Positions 7,771-17,404 of a stretch of 64,000 nt of DNA are shown one piece after another; within the stretch, counting starts at the first letter, position 1; every line of letters starts with the position of its first letter. The translations under genes were made by a program, and so were the position numbers. The notes under the pieces are model-generated. The model did no database searches and was not told where the DNA came from. It worked only from the letters and a program-made list of their open reading frames with translations. The stretch spans positions 1-64,000 of the forward strand of contig NZ_JAUFQF010000003.1 of NCBI RefSeq assembly GCF_030409635.1. The letters are read 5' to 3'. The stretch is from Vibrio agarivorans (lineage in GTDB: Bacteria > Pseudomonadota > Gammaproteobacteria > Enterobacterales > Vibrionaceae).

Positions 7771-8826
7771 TTAAAATGTCACGGAATTTTCTTCTGAATA
7801 TTGCAATGTTGCTCTGTGGTCACTGGTGTCACTGATCACTGAGTAATCTTGTTCTAAAAACATGTTCAAATGGTTGTTGATTCTTAGAGCAATGTTGACT
7901 CGATACTGCTGGACTTTATGACGTTGTGTGGATTGTTGAATCAGATAGCGAGACGCTTGTTCTGCGTAAATTACTGCATAAAACAGCTCATCGGCTGTCA
8001 ATTCCTCTATAGATTTAATAAAGGTTTCAACACTCTTCCCTAAAGGCTTGCGCATTAGGCAGTGATTAAAAACCATGTATGAACCGAGTAATGCGATGAC
8101 ATGAGAAAGCTGACTATCCCAGTGAAAACGCTGACGCAAAGCCAAGATAAGCAGTGGCATAATTTCCGTGTGAAAGAGAGCTAAGTCATCAAACAGATCG
8201 GGCTTAGGGATTTTTATCAGGTGATCATCTTCAATGTAGTGACCTGACTTGATGGTGTCGGTAAATACCACATCTATGCCTAGAGAGAAAACGACATCAG
8301 CCACCAGCAAGTCGAAGCTGTCGGGGTCAGCAAATGGATGACTCAAACCTTCTAATACTGCTTCACAAGGAGGGACAGACCGAACCGCTAAATCTCCCAA
8401 ATGAAAGTAATTAAAATACGTGCGGTAAGGGCGTTCCAATGGATTTATTGTCTCATGCACCTCACCTGTCGAATGATCAACCCTCTCTGCCTTACAGTGC
8501 GTTATCACGCGCAGGTTAGGTAATGCTTTCGCCCCTTTGCGTAGAACAAGGTTATTCTCTTTTAAGTCTTCAAGACTGATGATGCGTGAGTCATAAATCT
8601 GACTTAGCTGGAACGATTGATAAGCATTGGCTAGATAGTAAAGAATGGATACCCCACTACAAAAATCAACTTGCTTTGGTGCGAGAGGTTGAAGTAGCTC
8701 AGCATGTGAAGGTAATTTGAAATCGTGAGAAAAGAGGGCATTAGCGATCAGTACATCATGAATTTTGGACTTAGCCTCAATCCATACCTGATCAATGCGT
8801 GAGATTGGTTTAGCGCTAGTGGACAT
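7771..8826 (-). CDS. Degenerate ArdC-like antirestriction protein (tentative)
   Basis: Residues about 93-142 (VLRKGAKALPNLRV, then GEVHETINP, then YRTYFNYFHL) resemble the N-terminal ssDNA-binding domain of ArdC (V-RKGEK-T, acidic TGE loop, VFN-Q). Further on, DDHLIKIPKPDLF followed by ALFHTEIMPLL takes the place of ArdC's P-x-F-x(n)-LFHELxH metalloprotease region, but the HExxH zinc motif is absent, so any protease activity is probably lost. ArdC family proteins protect incoming plasmid DNA from restriction. ATG 8826 is chosen because AAGGA sits 11 bases upstream; ATG 8838 has the AAGG touching it. It overlaps the small gene upstream. Confidence 0.4.
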   Translation of the reverse strand: MSTSAKPISRIDQVWIEAKSKIHDVLIANALFSHDFKLPSHAELLQPLAPKQVDFCSGVSILYYLANAYQSFQLSQIYDSRIISLEDLKENNLVLRKGAKALPNLRVITHCKAERVDHSTGEVHETINPLERPYRTYFNYFHLGDLAVRSVPPCEAVLEGLSHPFADPDSFDLLVADVVFSLGIDVVFTDTIKSGHYIEDDHLIKIPKPDLFDDLALFHTEIMPLLILALRQRFHWDSQLSHVIALLGSYMVFNHCLMRKPLGKSVETFIKSIEELTADELFYAVIYAEQASRYLIQQSTQRHKVQQYRVNIALRINNHLNMFLEQDYSVISDTSDHRATLQYSEENSVTF

Positions 8827-8986
8827 CCGATTGCCCATCCTTGCATTCGTTCGCTTTCAAAACCAATTTCAGTTTCTTGACTTCCTCAATCGTGAGGAAG
8901 TCGTCATAATCCATTTGCTCCGAGATGAGCAATGAATCCAATCGCTGTAAAAAGACTAATTCATCATTGGTCAATGTACCCGTCAT
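8816..8986 (-). CDS. Small acidic helical protein, 56 aa
   Basis: Not recognised. It is a short, Leu/Asp/Glu-rich helical protein starting at ATG 8986 (MTGTLTNDELVFL), with GGAGTG seven bases upstream. The gene starts inside the end of the helicase gene and ends inside the start of the ArdC-like gene, so it is translationally coupled to both. A small adaptor or regulator is possible. Confidence 0.6.
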   Translation of the reverse strand: MTGTLTNDELVFLQRLDSLLISEQMDYDDFLTIEEVKKLKLVLKANECKDGQSDVH

Positions 8987-11225
8987 TATCACACTCCCTT
9001 CCATGAGTGATGTATTTTATATTATCCACACCATTAATCATAGGAAGGAAATGGATTTTGTTACATTTTTCGGTGTCACCATTAACAATTTGAGTCTCGT
9101 AATGCGACAAATACAACTGCTCTTTGCCTCTTGTTGCCGCCACATAAAATAGCCGAAGCTCTTCTTCTGCGGTGGCTGAGCCTATTGTCACTTCGTCTTT
9201 AAACCACGTTTCCTCATTGCAACCAATCACGAATACAACTCTCTTTTCCAGCCCTTTACTGGCATGAGCTGTCATGAACTCAACATCAGTCGTATTTTCT
9301 TCATCATCTTTATTCTTACTTGCTGATGCGCTTAACAGGGGTCGGGAACGTAGGTAGTCTCCAATGTCCAGCTTTTCTCCAAACAGGCGGTCTGGGTTAT
9401 ACATAGAACCTGTAATTGCCCTGAAATCCTCATGAAAGCGTTTGCGCTCTCTTCTGACTATCTCAGCTCTTCTCTCTGACGTGAGGAACGGAAAGTAGAA
9501 GTACGATAAGTATCGCTCCATCAACGAATCAATAAACGACCTTAATACTTTCACATATTCCTGACCGTGCTCATCAACCACCTTAAGCCTTTGCTTCGTT
9601 GGTAAACCTTCATAGCTTATATCACGAAAGCGGCAGTAATTCTCAAAGGTCTTGATATTTTCAAGTTTTGCAGAAAAACGTAAAGCATCAGATGCAAGGT
9701 TTGAAAGTGGCTGATAACCAACGTGCGATTGACTGTAATGACCACTGAGCAAGTATTGCAACATGTGGTGGTGATTGGTGAAATTATTGGCTTTGACCAA
9801 CTCTCGATAGCCATCGTAGTTAAGCCCGAACTGCCTGTTTTGAGTTAAGAAACGAGGCATGGCTGATTTCGACAGTGGGTTAAACAATAAATGTAGGTAC
9901 AGCACAATATCTTGTACTCGCGGATCTTCATAAAGCGACTTATCTTCGCTTCCTCCGACCCTACGACAAGGAATATTGCGTGATATGAGTTCGTTCTCAA
10001 GGACGTTCGCGACCTTGCGATAACGATACAGCACCATCATTTCATGATACCCAACGCCTCTGTCCTTAAGCCACTGCATTTTAGTCGCAATAGTTACTGC
10101 TTCTTTTTGTTCATCTTCACTGGTGAAGACAGTAACAGGCTCTATCGGTGAGGCTTTATTTTGCGCAATCATTGGCTCACTCGACATCTTAAGTCCCATG
10201 TTTTCAGCAAGGGCGTTTCCCACAGCAACGATTTGAGGGACTGAGCGGAAATTATCTGGCAAATAGATGTGATTGTGCTTTTTAAATATCTGCGGTACTT
10301 GGGTAAACAGTTTTGGATTAGAGCCACGAAACCCATAAATAGATTGTTTAATATCGCCAAAGAGAGATAAGCCACTTCCGTCATTGGCTAGCGCAATCAC
10401 AAAACGAAATTGGCAGTTGTTCGTGTCTTGGAACTCATCTACGAATAAGGCACGGTATCGGGATTTTAGCTCAAGGCGAACGTCTTTGTGCTGTTCAATG
10501 AACTGTGTTGACAACACAAGCACTTCATCGAAATCGATCATCCCGAGATTAGAAATCTGCCTCAACTCGTTGACATAACGAAACCATGCTTTTGTATAGT
10601 AGGCGCTAATGATGTCCTTGGGTTGACCGCTGGTGGTAGTGAGAGGCTCTTTATAGTTTAGAAACTCTTCGATGTCCTCAAACCCAAACTTCTCTTTGTT
10701 TTGCATGAAAAAGGAATCTGGGGTAAAGCCAAAGGCTCTGGTCAACGATAACCATTCACTGAATGACGTTGGCTTGTCTAAGCGTTTGAGGTGCGACCTT
10801 TGTTTAGGTGGTAAGCCCTTCTCGATGCCTTGCGCCATACAGTGCAGAACATCACGGTCACTGGCGAGTTTCAATACCTTACGTAAGCCATGTTTTTGAA
10901 AAAAATCATGTCTGATATAAGGTTTGATGATGTGGTTGATAGCAAAGGAATGAAAAGTAGTTGCTTTAACGAATTGGCTTAGCTCATCCCCAACCATTTT
11001 AATAATGCGCTCTTGCATCTCTGCAGCCGCATCGCGAGTGAAAGTTATCGCGATAACTGGGCAACCTTGGATGTTAGATCCTTTGTACTGCTGTAATGCT
11101 AAATAAACCTTTCTTGTCAGGACAGCCGTTTTCCCTGCCCCTGCCCCTGCTTCTATGACATTACACACTCCTTCACTTCGGACTGCTACTTCTTGTCTGT
11201 CAGTGAGACCCTTATAGACATTCAT
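8964..11225 (-). CDS. UvrD/Rep-family (SF1A) DNA helicase
   Basis: All main SF1A motifs are visible in its 753 residues: motif I GAGAGKT (27-33), motif Ia ITFTRDAA, motif II VDEFQDT (about 261-267), motif III GDIKQSIYGFRG, motif V TAHASKGLE and motif VI LFYVAATRGK. It should unwind DNA 3'-5' using ATP. The tra neighbourhood (topoisomerase upstream, ArdC-like protein downstream) points to a role in processing transferred DNA or in plasmid replication. It overlaps the topoisomerase stop by four bases (ATGA). An element like the shared promoter motif lies in its 3' end at 9011-9028. Confidence 0.93.
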   Translation of the reverse strand: MNVYKGLTDRQEVAVRSEGVCNVIEAGAGAGKTAVLTRKVYLALQQYKGSNIQGCPVIAITFTRDAAAEMQERIIKMVGDELSQFVKATTFHSFAINHIIKPYIRHDFFQKHGLRKVLKLASDRDVLHCMAQGIEKGLPPKQRSHLKRLDKPTSFSEWLSLTRAFGFTPDSFFMQNKEKFGFEDIEEFLNYKEPLTTTSGQPKDIISAYYTKAWFRYVNELRQISNLGMIDFDEVLVLSTQFIEQHKDVRLELKSRYRALFVDEFQDTNNCQFRFVIALANDGSGLSLFGDIKQSIYGFRGSNPKLFTQVPQIFKKHNHIYLPDNFRSVPQIVAVGNALAENMGLKMSSEPMIAQNKASPIEPVTVFTSEDEQKEAVTIATKMQWLKDRGVGYHEMMVLYRYRKVANVLENELISRNIPCRRVGGSEDKSLYEDPRVQDIVLYLHLLFNPLSKSAMPRFLTQNRQFGLNYDGYRELVKANNFTNHHHMLQYLLSGHYSQSHVGYQPLSNLASDALRFSAKLENIKTFENYCRFRDISYEGLPTKQRLKVVDEHGQEYVKVLRSFIDSLMERYLSYFYFPFLTSERRAEIVRRERKRFHEDFRAITGSMYNPDRLFGEKLDIGDYLRSRPLLSASASKNKDDEENTTDVEFMTAHASKGLEKRVVFVIGCNEETWFKDEVTIGSATAEEELRLFYVAATRGKEQLYLSHYETQIVNGDTEKCNKIHFLPMINGVDNIKYITHGRECDNDGYIDQ

Positions 11226-13672
11226 TTGCGCGTTTTACCTTGTTGTTTTATCTTCTTGCGTAATTCACGAGTTAACCTAACGACATCAGCACGCTTTTGT
11301 AGCATGGATGACTCAAGTGGAAACTTCGTGAGCTTCGCCAATTTTTGTAAGTTTCTGATTTGCGGTATCGATGGCGCTCGCTTCGACTCACACAGTCGAA
11401 TAAATTCATCACAAGCAGCGGCACTTTTTTTTGCTTTGGGTGGAATTTGAACGTGTACTAACTGGCTTAAACGTGTTGCTTTTAGTAGCTGTGCCGATGA
11501 CGGTGGGCGTTGATGCCCTTGCTGCACTTCACGCATTTGTACGCGCCTTGGGTCGCGCATAACATTGCGGTCTGTATCCATGCCACTACTACCTAAGTCG
11601 CGCATTTGCGCGGTGGTGTAAGGAGCTGGGTTAGCCATCAAAAAGTTTCGGCAAGCCTTGGTCGATTTAAACAGATTCACATGAGGCTCAAGTCCTAAGA
11701 GCTGCCCCCTGTCTAACACCTCTTTTTGTAATTTCGCATCGGCTGGTTGGTCACAGCTTTTGTTTGAGCCAAGCTGCTTTCCATTGAGTAGATTGCAAAG
11801 ATACTCAACTTCATCGTAAGCACGGGAAATAAAGGTATCACGCATCTCAACGGCTTGTTCAATCGACTGACATCGTTCAATTTTCTGTAGCTGCGCCTCC
11901 CATAGAGCTTTTATCTCAATGCTGGTAAACAGCGTTGGTAAAACTGAAAGCAGTGCAAGCCCTTTAGAGGTAGCGACAACATAACGGTTATCGTCTTCTA
12001 CTAGGACTTCGATATACGCACGTTTAATCAAATTATCGATAATGGTGTGTCTTGTAGCGGATGTGCCTAGTCCACAAGATTCACCCAGCAATCGCTTAAT
12101 TTCGGGATCACTTACTTCATCGGCTACATTACGCATCTTTTCTGGTAACTCATTTAAGAGATAGTACTGCGGCACATCTCTACTGATATGAGTCAACTCT
12201 AAGTCTAAGGCTGTGAACCTATCACCCGATTTGAGTTCAGCCAATTTTCCGACTGAGCTACCGAAGGTTCGCACACAAGTGAATACACTCTCTTGCTCAC
12301 CTAGCACTCCCAATGCTTCATCACTAAACCTAACCGACAAACTTAGATCAAAAGCCGTTGTGACTCCTGACACAGCACGAACAAGCTGAGCGCCAATCTC
12401 GTTATATACCCTTGACTCATTTTCATTTAACTCAAGGTTAGATGAGTTCACCCCCGTTGGTACAATGGCTGAATGAGCATGTCCCTCCATCTTAGACACA
12501 CAAGGGGGCTGAGAAGCAAACTCTAAGGATTTCGCTTGTGAGTTCAGCATCTCACTACTAAATTTTGATGCCTGAGTGAAAGCTTCATTCCCTGCCAAGC
12601 TTTCCATCAAAGCAGCTAAACGACCATTAGAATACTGCGTATCAGGTAGGCTTCGATTATCAGAGCGTGGATAACTGATCAGTCCTTTCATATACAAAGA
12701 TTGAAGGGTTTCGGAAACCTCTTTGGGGGATAAGTCGCTAAAAGCAGATTGAAGTGACGATTGATTGTGTGGGTCGGGAGGCGATACCTCGTAACTTGTC
12801 ACCTTACATTGAGTAACTACAACCTCATCAGAAAGTTGATTTCTAACCTTGAGATAATTCATACCCAAGTTTTTTTGAAAAAGCAGCGTCTCATCTGTAC
12901 CAGAACGCTTCGCATCGTATTCAAACCGAAGTTTATACCTACCGACTTTTGCAGAAAAACTCGGCACATGGATTTTACGTACCCGATTTTTCTCGACACG
13001 CCTACACTGTCGGGCAATAAGATTCAGTGTGGGTATTTGAACCGACCCTATGCTCACTACTGAGGCTTTCGCACTACGATAGCCACTAAGCAAAGGATGT
13101 AGCTCACCAGAACGCCCGTAATACGTAAGGACTTGTGTCGCTAAGCTGTATGCAAAGTCACTGCAATCTCTAGCCTGAGATGCGTAATGACGTGACTTAA
13201 AGTGGATACCATCTTGAAGGTTCGCGAAAGCATCACAAATCATCCGTCTAGTTAGACCATCACTTAAATCCATGCGATAAATATAGGCTTGAGTTTTTGC
13301 GGCATTGAACAAGTCGTAAAAAATGCGCTCCCCCTCTCTGTCTAAATCCATCGCGTTAATGATCACATCATGCTGCTTCATTTGAACTATGAGGCTTGAA
13401 CCTAACTGTTGGGCTGGAATGTTTGCGCCTCTGACAAATACATCGCGCTGTGAGAATTCCTTATAGAGCGTTCTTGGTAGTCGATTGAATCTCTCTGGCG
13501 TTTGCCATTGATACACATCCTGTCTTCTATGAGACAATGTGAACAAGTGACCACTAGAAAACGCTACCACATCCCCTTGTTGGTTTTCAAAGTGATCATC
13601 TACGAACCGATTGAAACCAAGCGCCTTAGCAATTGAAGCGGCTACCCGATATTTCTCAGTCACAAGCAGCAT
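11222..13672 (-). CDS. Type IA DNA topoisomerase (TopB/TraE-like)
   Basis: The 816-residue protein starts with a Toprim domain (Glu6; metal motif D109-L-D111-R-E113-G-E). The catalytic tyrosine is Tyr334 in GLISYPRSDN, in the usual place for topoisomerase III. The C-terminal quarter (after about 620) is basic and Lys/Arg/Gln-rich, probably binding DNA. It would relax or decatenate single-stranded or gapped DNA during transfer or replication; RP4 TraE is a similar plasmid enzyme. The ATG is preceded by AAGGTGTAAGT and overlaps the transglycosylase gene. A second, shorter type IA enzyme is encoded at 54298. Confidence 0.92.
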   Translation of the reverse strand: MLLVTEKYRVAASIAKALGFNRFVDDHFENQQGDVVAFSSGHLFTLSHRRQDVYQWQTPERFNRLPRTLYKEFSQRDVFVRGANIPAQQLGSSLIVQMKQHDVIINAMDLDREGERIFYDLFNAAKTQAYIYRMDLSDGLTRRMICDAFANLQDGIHFKSRHYASQARDCSDFAYSLATQVLTYYGRSGELHPLLSGYRSAKASVVSIGSVQIPTLNLIARQCRRVEKNRVRKIHVPSFSAKVGRYKLRFEYDAKRSGTDETLLFQKNLGMNYLKVRNQLSDEVVVTQCKVTSYEVSPPDPHNQSSLQSAFSDLSPKEVSETLQSLYMKGLISYPRSDNRSLPDTQYSNGRLAALMESLAGNEAFTQASKFSSEMLNSQAKSLEFASQPPCVSKMEGHAHSAIVPTGVNSSNLELNENESRVYNEIGAQLVRAVSGVTTAFDLSLSVRFSDEALGVLGEQESVFTCVRTFGSSVGKLAELKSGDRFTALDLELTHISRDVPQYYLLNELPEKMRNVADEVSDPEIKRLLGESCGLGTSATRHTIIDNLIKRAYIEVLVEDDNRYVVATSKGLALLSVLPTLFTSIEIKALWEAQLQKIERCQSIEQAVEMRDTFISRAYDEVEYLCNLLNGKQLGSNKSCDQPADAKLQKEVLDRGQLLGLEPHVNLFKSTKACRNFLMANPAPYTTAQMRDLGSSGMDTDRNVMRDPRRVQMREVQQGHQRPPSSAQLLKATRLSQLVHVQIPPKAKKSAAACDEFIRLCESKRAPSIPQIRNLQKLAKLTKFPLESSMLQKRADVVRLTRELRKKIKQQGKTRK

Positions 13673-14210
13673 ACTTACACCTTAGACCGCTATTCAATTT
13701 GCCCGTCTCAATGAAGGATTGTTTATCACGCAAAAGGTCGGTGTAAATACGCTTTACACGCGCCTTATACACATGATGTGGCTTATTCATATCGACATTG
13801 ACATACCAGTGATAATTCGCCAGTGCAGTTAGCGCGTCAGTAACATTCCTAGCTCGGTGTTTAAAAATAATCGTTCCAGCTTCAACGTTACTACAAGTGT
13901 TCCTTAGTACTTTGCGCCAATCCACCTGATAGCCAATGCGCGGCATATCCTGCGCCCAACGCTCATAATTGATTTGCATGATACCCATATCATGAGTGCC
14001 ATCATTGTTCTTACGGTACTTGCCCATCGTACCCCCTTCTGCCATCGCCAAAGTGAAAATGTAGTCGGGGTGGACGCTGTACAATTTAGCCGCCCGTAAA
14101 ATACAATTGGCTAGCGGCTCTTTAGATGTCTGAGTTTCGGCTAGGGTCTGGTAGTAAGCAATGTCGTAATTAGATATATCGTGGTCGAGTGGTAGTCCTT
14201 GCGTGTCCAT
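13656..14210 (-). CDS. Lytic transglycosylase (VirB1/PilT-like)
   Basis: An SLT-type fold is indicated by the catalytic Glu58 in AMAEGG, followed by DMGIMQINYERW (about 74-85) and a later ALANYHWY stretch. It should cleave peptidoglycan locally so that the secretion channel or pilus can cross the wall. The 184-residue length suits a conjugation-type enzyme. No obvious signal peptide is visible at the chosen start, which is odd for a periplasmic enzyme, though the ATG has a good AGAGGCG site. It lies between the helical-domain protein and the topoisomerase, and downstream of the coupling protein. Confidence 0.85.
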   Translation of the reverse strand: MDTQGLPLDHDISNYDIAYYQTLAETQTSKEPLANCILRAAKLYSVHPDYIFTLAMAEGGTMGKYRKNNDGTHDMGIMQINYERWAQDMPRIGYQVDWRKVLRNTCSNVEAGTIIFKHRARNVTDALTALANYHWYVNVDMNKPHHVYKARVKRIYTDLLRDKQSFIETGKLNSGLRCKYAACD

Positions 14211-14218
14211 TGTCGCCT

Positions 14219-14551
14219 CTATTCAAAGTCTATAATTTCCATCGCTGTCGCGAGTATGCCCTTAGCATTGTAAATGTGTTGGTCATACGCTGATTCACTG
14301 AGTGCCAGATAACCGTTTGAGTGGTTAAGCAGCTCTTTATCAACGGAATCTAACGACAGTAGATAAGCCGACAATGAGCCTTTCTTTTGCTCTGGAATGT
14401 TGGGGTCACTGACTAGATCAAATAGGTTTTTCAGTGAAACCGCATTGGCAATAGTCGAAAAACCAACAACACTATGTCTATGCTTTAGGATCGGTATGAG
14501 CGCAAAAAATAGCTCGCTCGTTGATTGTCCATTAAAACCCAATGTATCCAT
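14219..14551 (-). CDS. Second stand-alone DotL/TrbC helical-domain paralogue, 110 aa
   Basis: The whole protein aligns with DotL residues about 270-370 and with the protein at 5195. It shares FF-LIPIL, then SLKNLFDLVSDPNIP, then L-AYLLSL, then YDQHIYN. It is more divergent than the 5195 copy and has a shorter first loop. No ATPase motif, signal or membrane helix is seen. It directly follows the dotL gene (nine bases) with its own AAGGAATGAG site, so both will be made together; a cap, adaptor or competitor of the DotL hexamer is inferred. Confidence 0.6.
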   Translation of the reverse strand: MDTLGFNGQSTSELFFALIPILKHRHSVVGFSTIANAVSLKNLFDLVSDPNIPEQKKGSLSAYLLSLDSVDKELLNHSNGYLALSESAYDQHIYNAKGILATAMEIIDFE

Positions 14552-14560
14552 CTCATTCCT

Positions 14561-17404
14561 TTAATCTAAAAATTGATTAAGCAGATCGTTATGACTCTCC
14601 GCACTATCTTGTTTTAAACGGGTAATTGCCTCATCAAACTCGTCAGCTACGTCCGACACCAAAGATTCATGTTGTTGATCTGATAGCGCCTTTGGTAATG
14701 GGTTCGTTGGGTAAATCTTCACGTTATACACATCACTAATTATTTGATCTGAACTGACACCAGTGATTTCAGACGTGCGTTTTGCCAGATCTTTAATACG
14801 CTCGGTTTTTAAGCCACCTGAACTTTCTGACTGCTTATCGTCACCCTTTGACGCTGAGTCATTATTACTTGAGTCATCATCGTTTGTGTCTTCCTTATCT
14901 GACGATTCAGTTTCAACTCGTCCATAGCGATACTCTTTTTTCTTACTGTCTAGCTCTTGCGCTCTAGATTTACTCACCAATAAACCACCAGCGGATTTTT
15001 CGGTTGGTTCTGGTTGCGTAGGCTCTTTCTCACTCTCGGTGCTTTCGGTGCTATTGCTGGCGTCATCGGTGGTACTTTCATCATCGGTCTGATAGTGTTC
15101 GTCAGTATCATCATCGATAAGAGGGGTAAATTGCATAGCATCCTCATCAACACCGATCACATCCATATTTTGCTGAACAAGGTCTTTCCAAAAACCATCA
15201 TCATCATCAGTAATCAAGCCCTGTTCCGACATGATGGCTTCCTGCGCTGCGGTGCGATTTTCTTTCATGGACTGGCGTTCTTGGTCAGCTTCACTCGAAA
15301 GTTGGTCTTGAGTTTTCTTGGCAAGTCGCAAATCGGCTTGAACTTGGTGGTCAATAAACGCATAGGAAAGGATGTTTTGATGAGAATAGACATCGCCCCA
15401 AGAGTTCGTACACACCGCCTCATGCAGCCCAGCAAGCACATCGACAAAGGCATCAATAATGGCATTCGGGTTCGACTCTTGTTCAATCGGTTTTAAATCA
15501 CCACTTAGGCATTCATCTTCAAAATTCAAGATAGAGTAGACGCGAGCAAGGTCGTCTTCATCAGGTAGCATCAGCTCGGCAAAATGGTTCAGAAAGAAGG
15601 AATCAAGCTCTCCGTCCCTCTTTTTCTCAGCAAAGAACGTGGCACTTTTCATTGGAACGGGCGCACCGCGATATAAGTACAAACCTTCCATCGCATCTGC
15701 AGATGCCATATCACGCTCATTCAAGATCGCTTCATCAGAAGTTTGAAGACGTTCACCGCCCTTCCATGCCCCCCAGTTATTCTGGTTCATTTCAGAAAGT
15801 CGCGTGACAGGCATTTTCCCAAGTGACTTCGACAGCACCTCAAAGGTTTCATACACGTCTTGCGAACTAAACATATATTTATTGTTAAGGTTCGCTAGCG
15901 TTTGACGCCCCTCCGATATGCCAGCATCTTCTAATCCTTTCATGGACTGACCTAGCAAAGTGATGGTTATTTTTAATGAGCGGAGCAGCGATAGGAATGA
16001 AGCGATACCCTTGGTGTAGTAGTTCATTACCTCATCAAGATACACACGAACAGGAACGAGACGTTGAGTAGGTAAGCCACCGACTGTCGCTTCTTTCAAT
16101 CCTTGTGATTTGTAACCAAATGCACTCTGAAATGCTGGGCGAAGCGAGCCTACAAGCATACGTCCAAGTTCAGCCATGCTATCAGGGTCTTTTTCGATGG
16201 TTGGTAAAAGAATGATGGCAATTTGTCCATGACTGATCACCGAGCGCGTGTTGAGATCCGAACCCACAGAACTGAATATATGCCCAAGTTTACCTGCCAT
16301 TTCGTTAACAGTTTTTGAGACCATACTTTTGTTATATGTATGCTGTTCATCCGCTTTACTGTTGATCTCAACGTCCTGAGCAGACATTGAAAGGACAGCA
16401 TCATCAATTGCATTGAGAGTCTTAAGGTAATCTTGAAGTGGTTTTCTCACATCTTTCGGAATCGAGTTATCTGAGGCAAGTGCGAGACATTCACGTAAAC
16501 CGAGTGATTGTTGCAACACAGTGATGTCTAGATGCTCTCCTTGCTCATCTCGCTTGTAACACAACACTGGGAATATGCCTGAAAGCATGTTCGCGGCACG
16601 GTCTCGGAAGTATTCGTTATTTCCCCCTTCGGAGCTTTTACCAAACGAAAGCACCAAAACAGTACATTCCGAGTCATTGAGATCTGAAAAAGGGTTGAAA
16701 CAGTTGGTCGTCATGTCTTCATCAAGCATCTTATTCACGTCTTGCTTCTCACCGCCTGTGAGAAAGTTCAGCAGCCTGAAATCGTGAATACGACCTGTAC
16801 GCCAAATGTAAAACAAGAAGTCATAAAGACCTTCAACAGAGCCTTTACCGTCAACAAGGTAAATCGGTGCGCCACCTTTAAGGTGTCCTTGAATGCAAGC
16901 TTGGAAAAGTGACGTACAAAGTGTCACCGTCTTACCCGCACCCGTTGTCCCCGTGATGAGGCTCATTCGAGTTTCACGGTCTAAGTCTATCCATAGCTGG
17001 CGACCAAATAACAAGTCATAGCCCACCAGCATAAGTGCGTCACCTCGCTTTAGAAAAAAACCACTTTTGGACTCTGCAGACGGTTTCTTTAATTTAGTGC
17101 GCTTGCCTCTTCTTTCCTTCGCTTTACGCTTGAGCGTATCTTTAGCCATTGGCGCTGAAATGAAGTAATCAAGCTGCTTATTCAAACCATAAAAGAATAA
17201 CGGCAGACCTAAGCAAAACAGAAAATAGGCGTACTCGGGTTTGAAACAAACCAGTATTCCGATTGAGCCGATTATCCAACCTATCGTGATCGGTAGATAG
17301 TCAGCGGCTTTGACATAAAATGGTCTCGCGTCAACATGGTGGGATTTGTTTTCCAATTGACCCATTTGCATTGCATAGCGAGTTTTTTCCGAAAACGCAC
17401 TCAT
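14561..17404 (-). CDS. dotL: Type IVB coupling protein ATPase DotL/TrbC
   Basis: This is the type IV coupling protein that receives DNA-protein substrates at the inner membrane. Two membrane helices (about residues 37-55 and 57-75) precede a FtsK/VirD4-type ATPase with Walker A GTTGAGKT (152-159) and Walker B VRVYLDE (452-458). A helical insert lies at about 262-370. The C-terminal 200 residues are acidic, Ser/Asp/Glu-rich and low-complexity (about 715-860), then a short ordered end; in Legionella the DotL tail binds DotN and other adaptors. At 947 residues it is longer than typical IncI TrbC. It overlaps dotM (TAATG), and two relatives of its helical insert are encoded nearby. Confidence 0.93.
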   Translation of the reverse strand: MSAFSEKTRYAMQMGQLENKSHHVDARPFYVKAADYLPITIGWIIGSIGILVCFKPEYAYFLFCLGLPLFFYGLNKQLDYFISAPMAKDTLKRKAKERRGKRTKLKKPSAESKSGFFLKRGDALMLVGYDLLFGRQLWIDLDRETRMSLITGTTGAGKTVTLCTSLFQACIQGHLKGGAPIYLVDGKGSVEGLYDFLFYIWRTGRIHDFRLLNFLTGGEKQDVNKMLDEDMTTNCFNPFSDLNDSECTVLVLSFGKSSEGGNNEYFRDRAANMLSGIFPVLCYKRDEQGEHLDITVLQQSLGLRECLALASDNSIPKDVRKPLQDYLKTLNAIDDAVLSMSAQDVEINSKADEQHTYNKSMVSKTVNEMAGKLGHIFSSVGSDLNTRSVISHGQIAIILLPTIEKDPDSMAELGRMLVGSLRPAFQSAFGYKSQGLKEATVGGLPTQRLVPVRVYLDEVMNYYTKGIASFLSLLRSLKITITLLGQSMKGLEDAGISEGRQTLANLNNKYMFSSQDVYETFEVLSKSLGKMPVTRLSEMNQNNWGAWKGGERLQTSDEAILNERDMASADAMEGLYLYRGAPVPMKSATFFAEKKRDGELDSFFLNHFAELMLPDEDDLARVYSILNFEDECLSGDLKPIEQESNPNAIIDAFVDVLAGLHEAVCTNSWGDVYSHQNILSYAFIDHQVQADLRLAKKTQDQLSSEADQERQSMKENRTAAQEAIMSEQGLITDDDDGFWKDLVQQNMDVIGVDEDAMQFTPLIDDDTDEHYQTDDESTTDDASNSTESTESEKEPTQPEPTEKSAGGLLVSKSRAQELDSKKKEYRYGRVETESSDKEDTNDDDSSNNDSASKGDDKQSESSGGLKTERIKDLAKRTSEITGVSSDQIISDVYNVKIYPTNPLPKALSDQQHESLVSDVADEFDEAITRLKQDSAESHNDLLNQFLD

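Noticed and set aside
9011..9028. Promoter motif TGTATTTTATATTATCCA within the helicase 3' end
   Set aside because: It fits the shared element but has no plus-strand gene after it and is coding; it could still drive the small gene at 8986 on the minus strand, so I mention it but do not annotate it.
12761..13063. Plus-strand 100-codon frame
   Set aside because: It is antisense to the topoisomerase gene, has no ribosome site and its codon content is what the opposite strand imposes.
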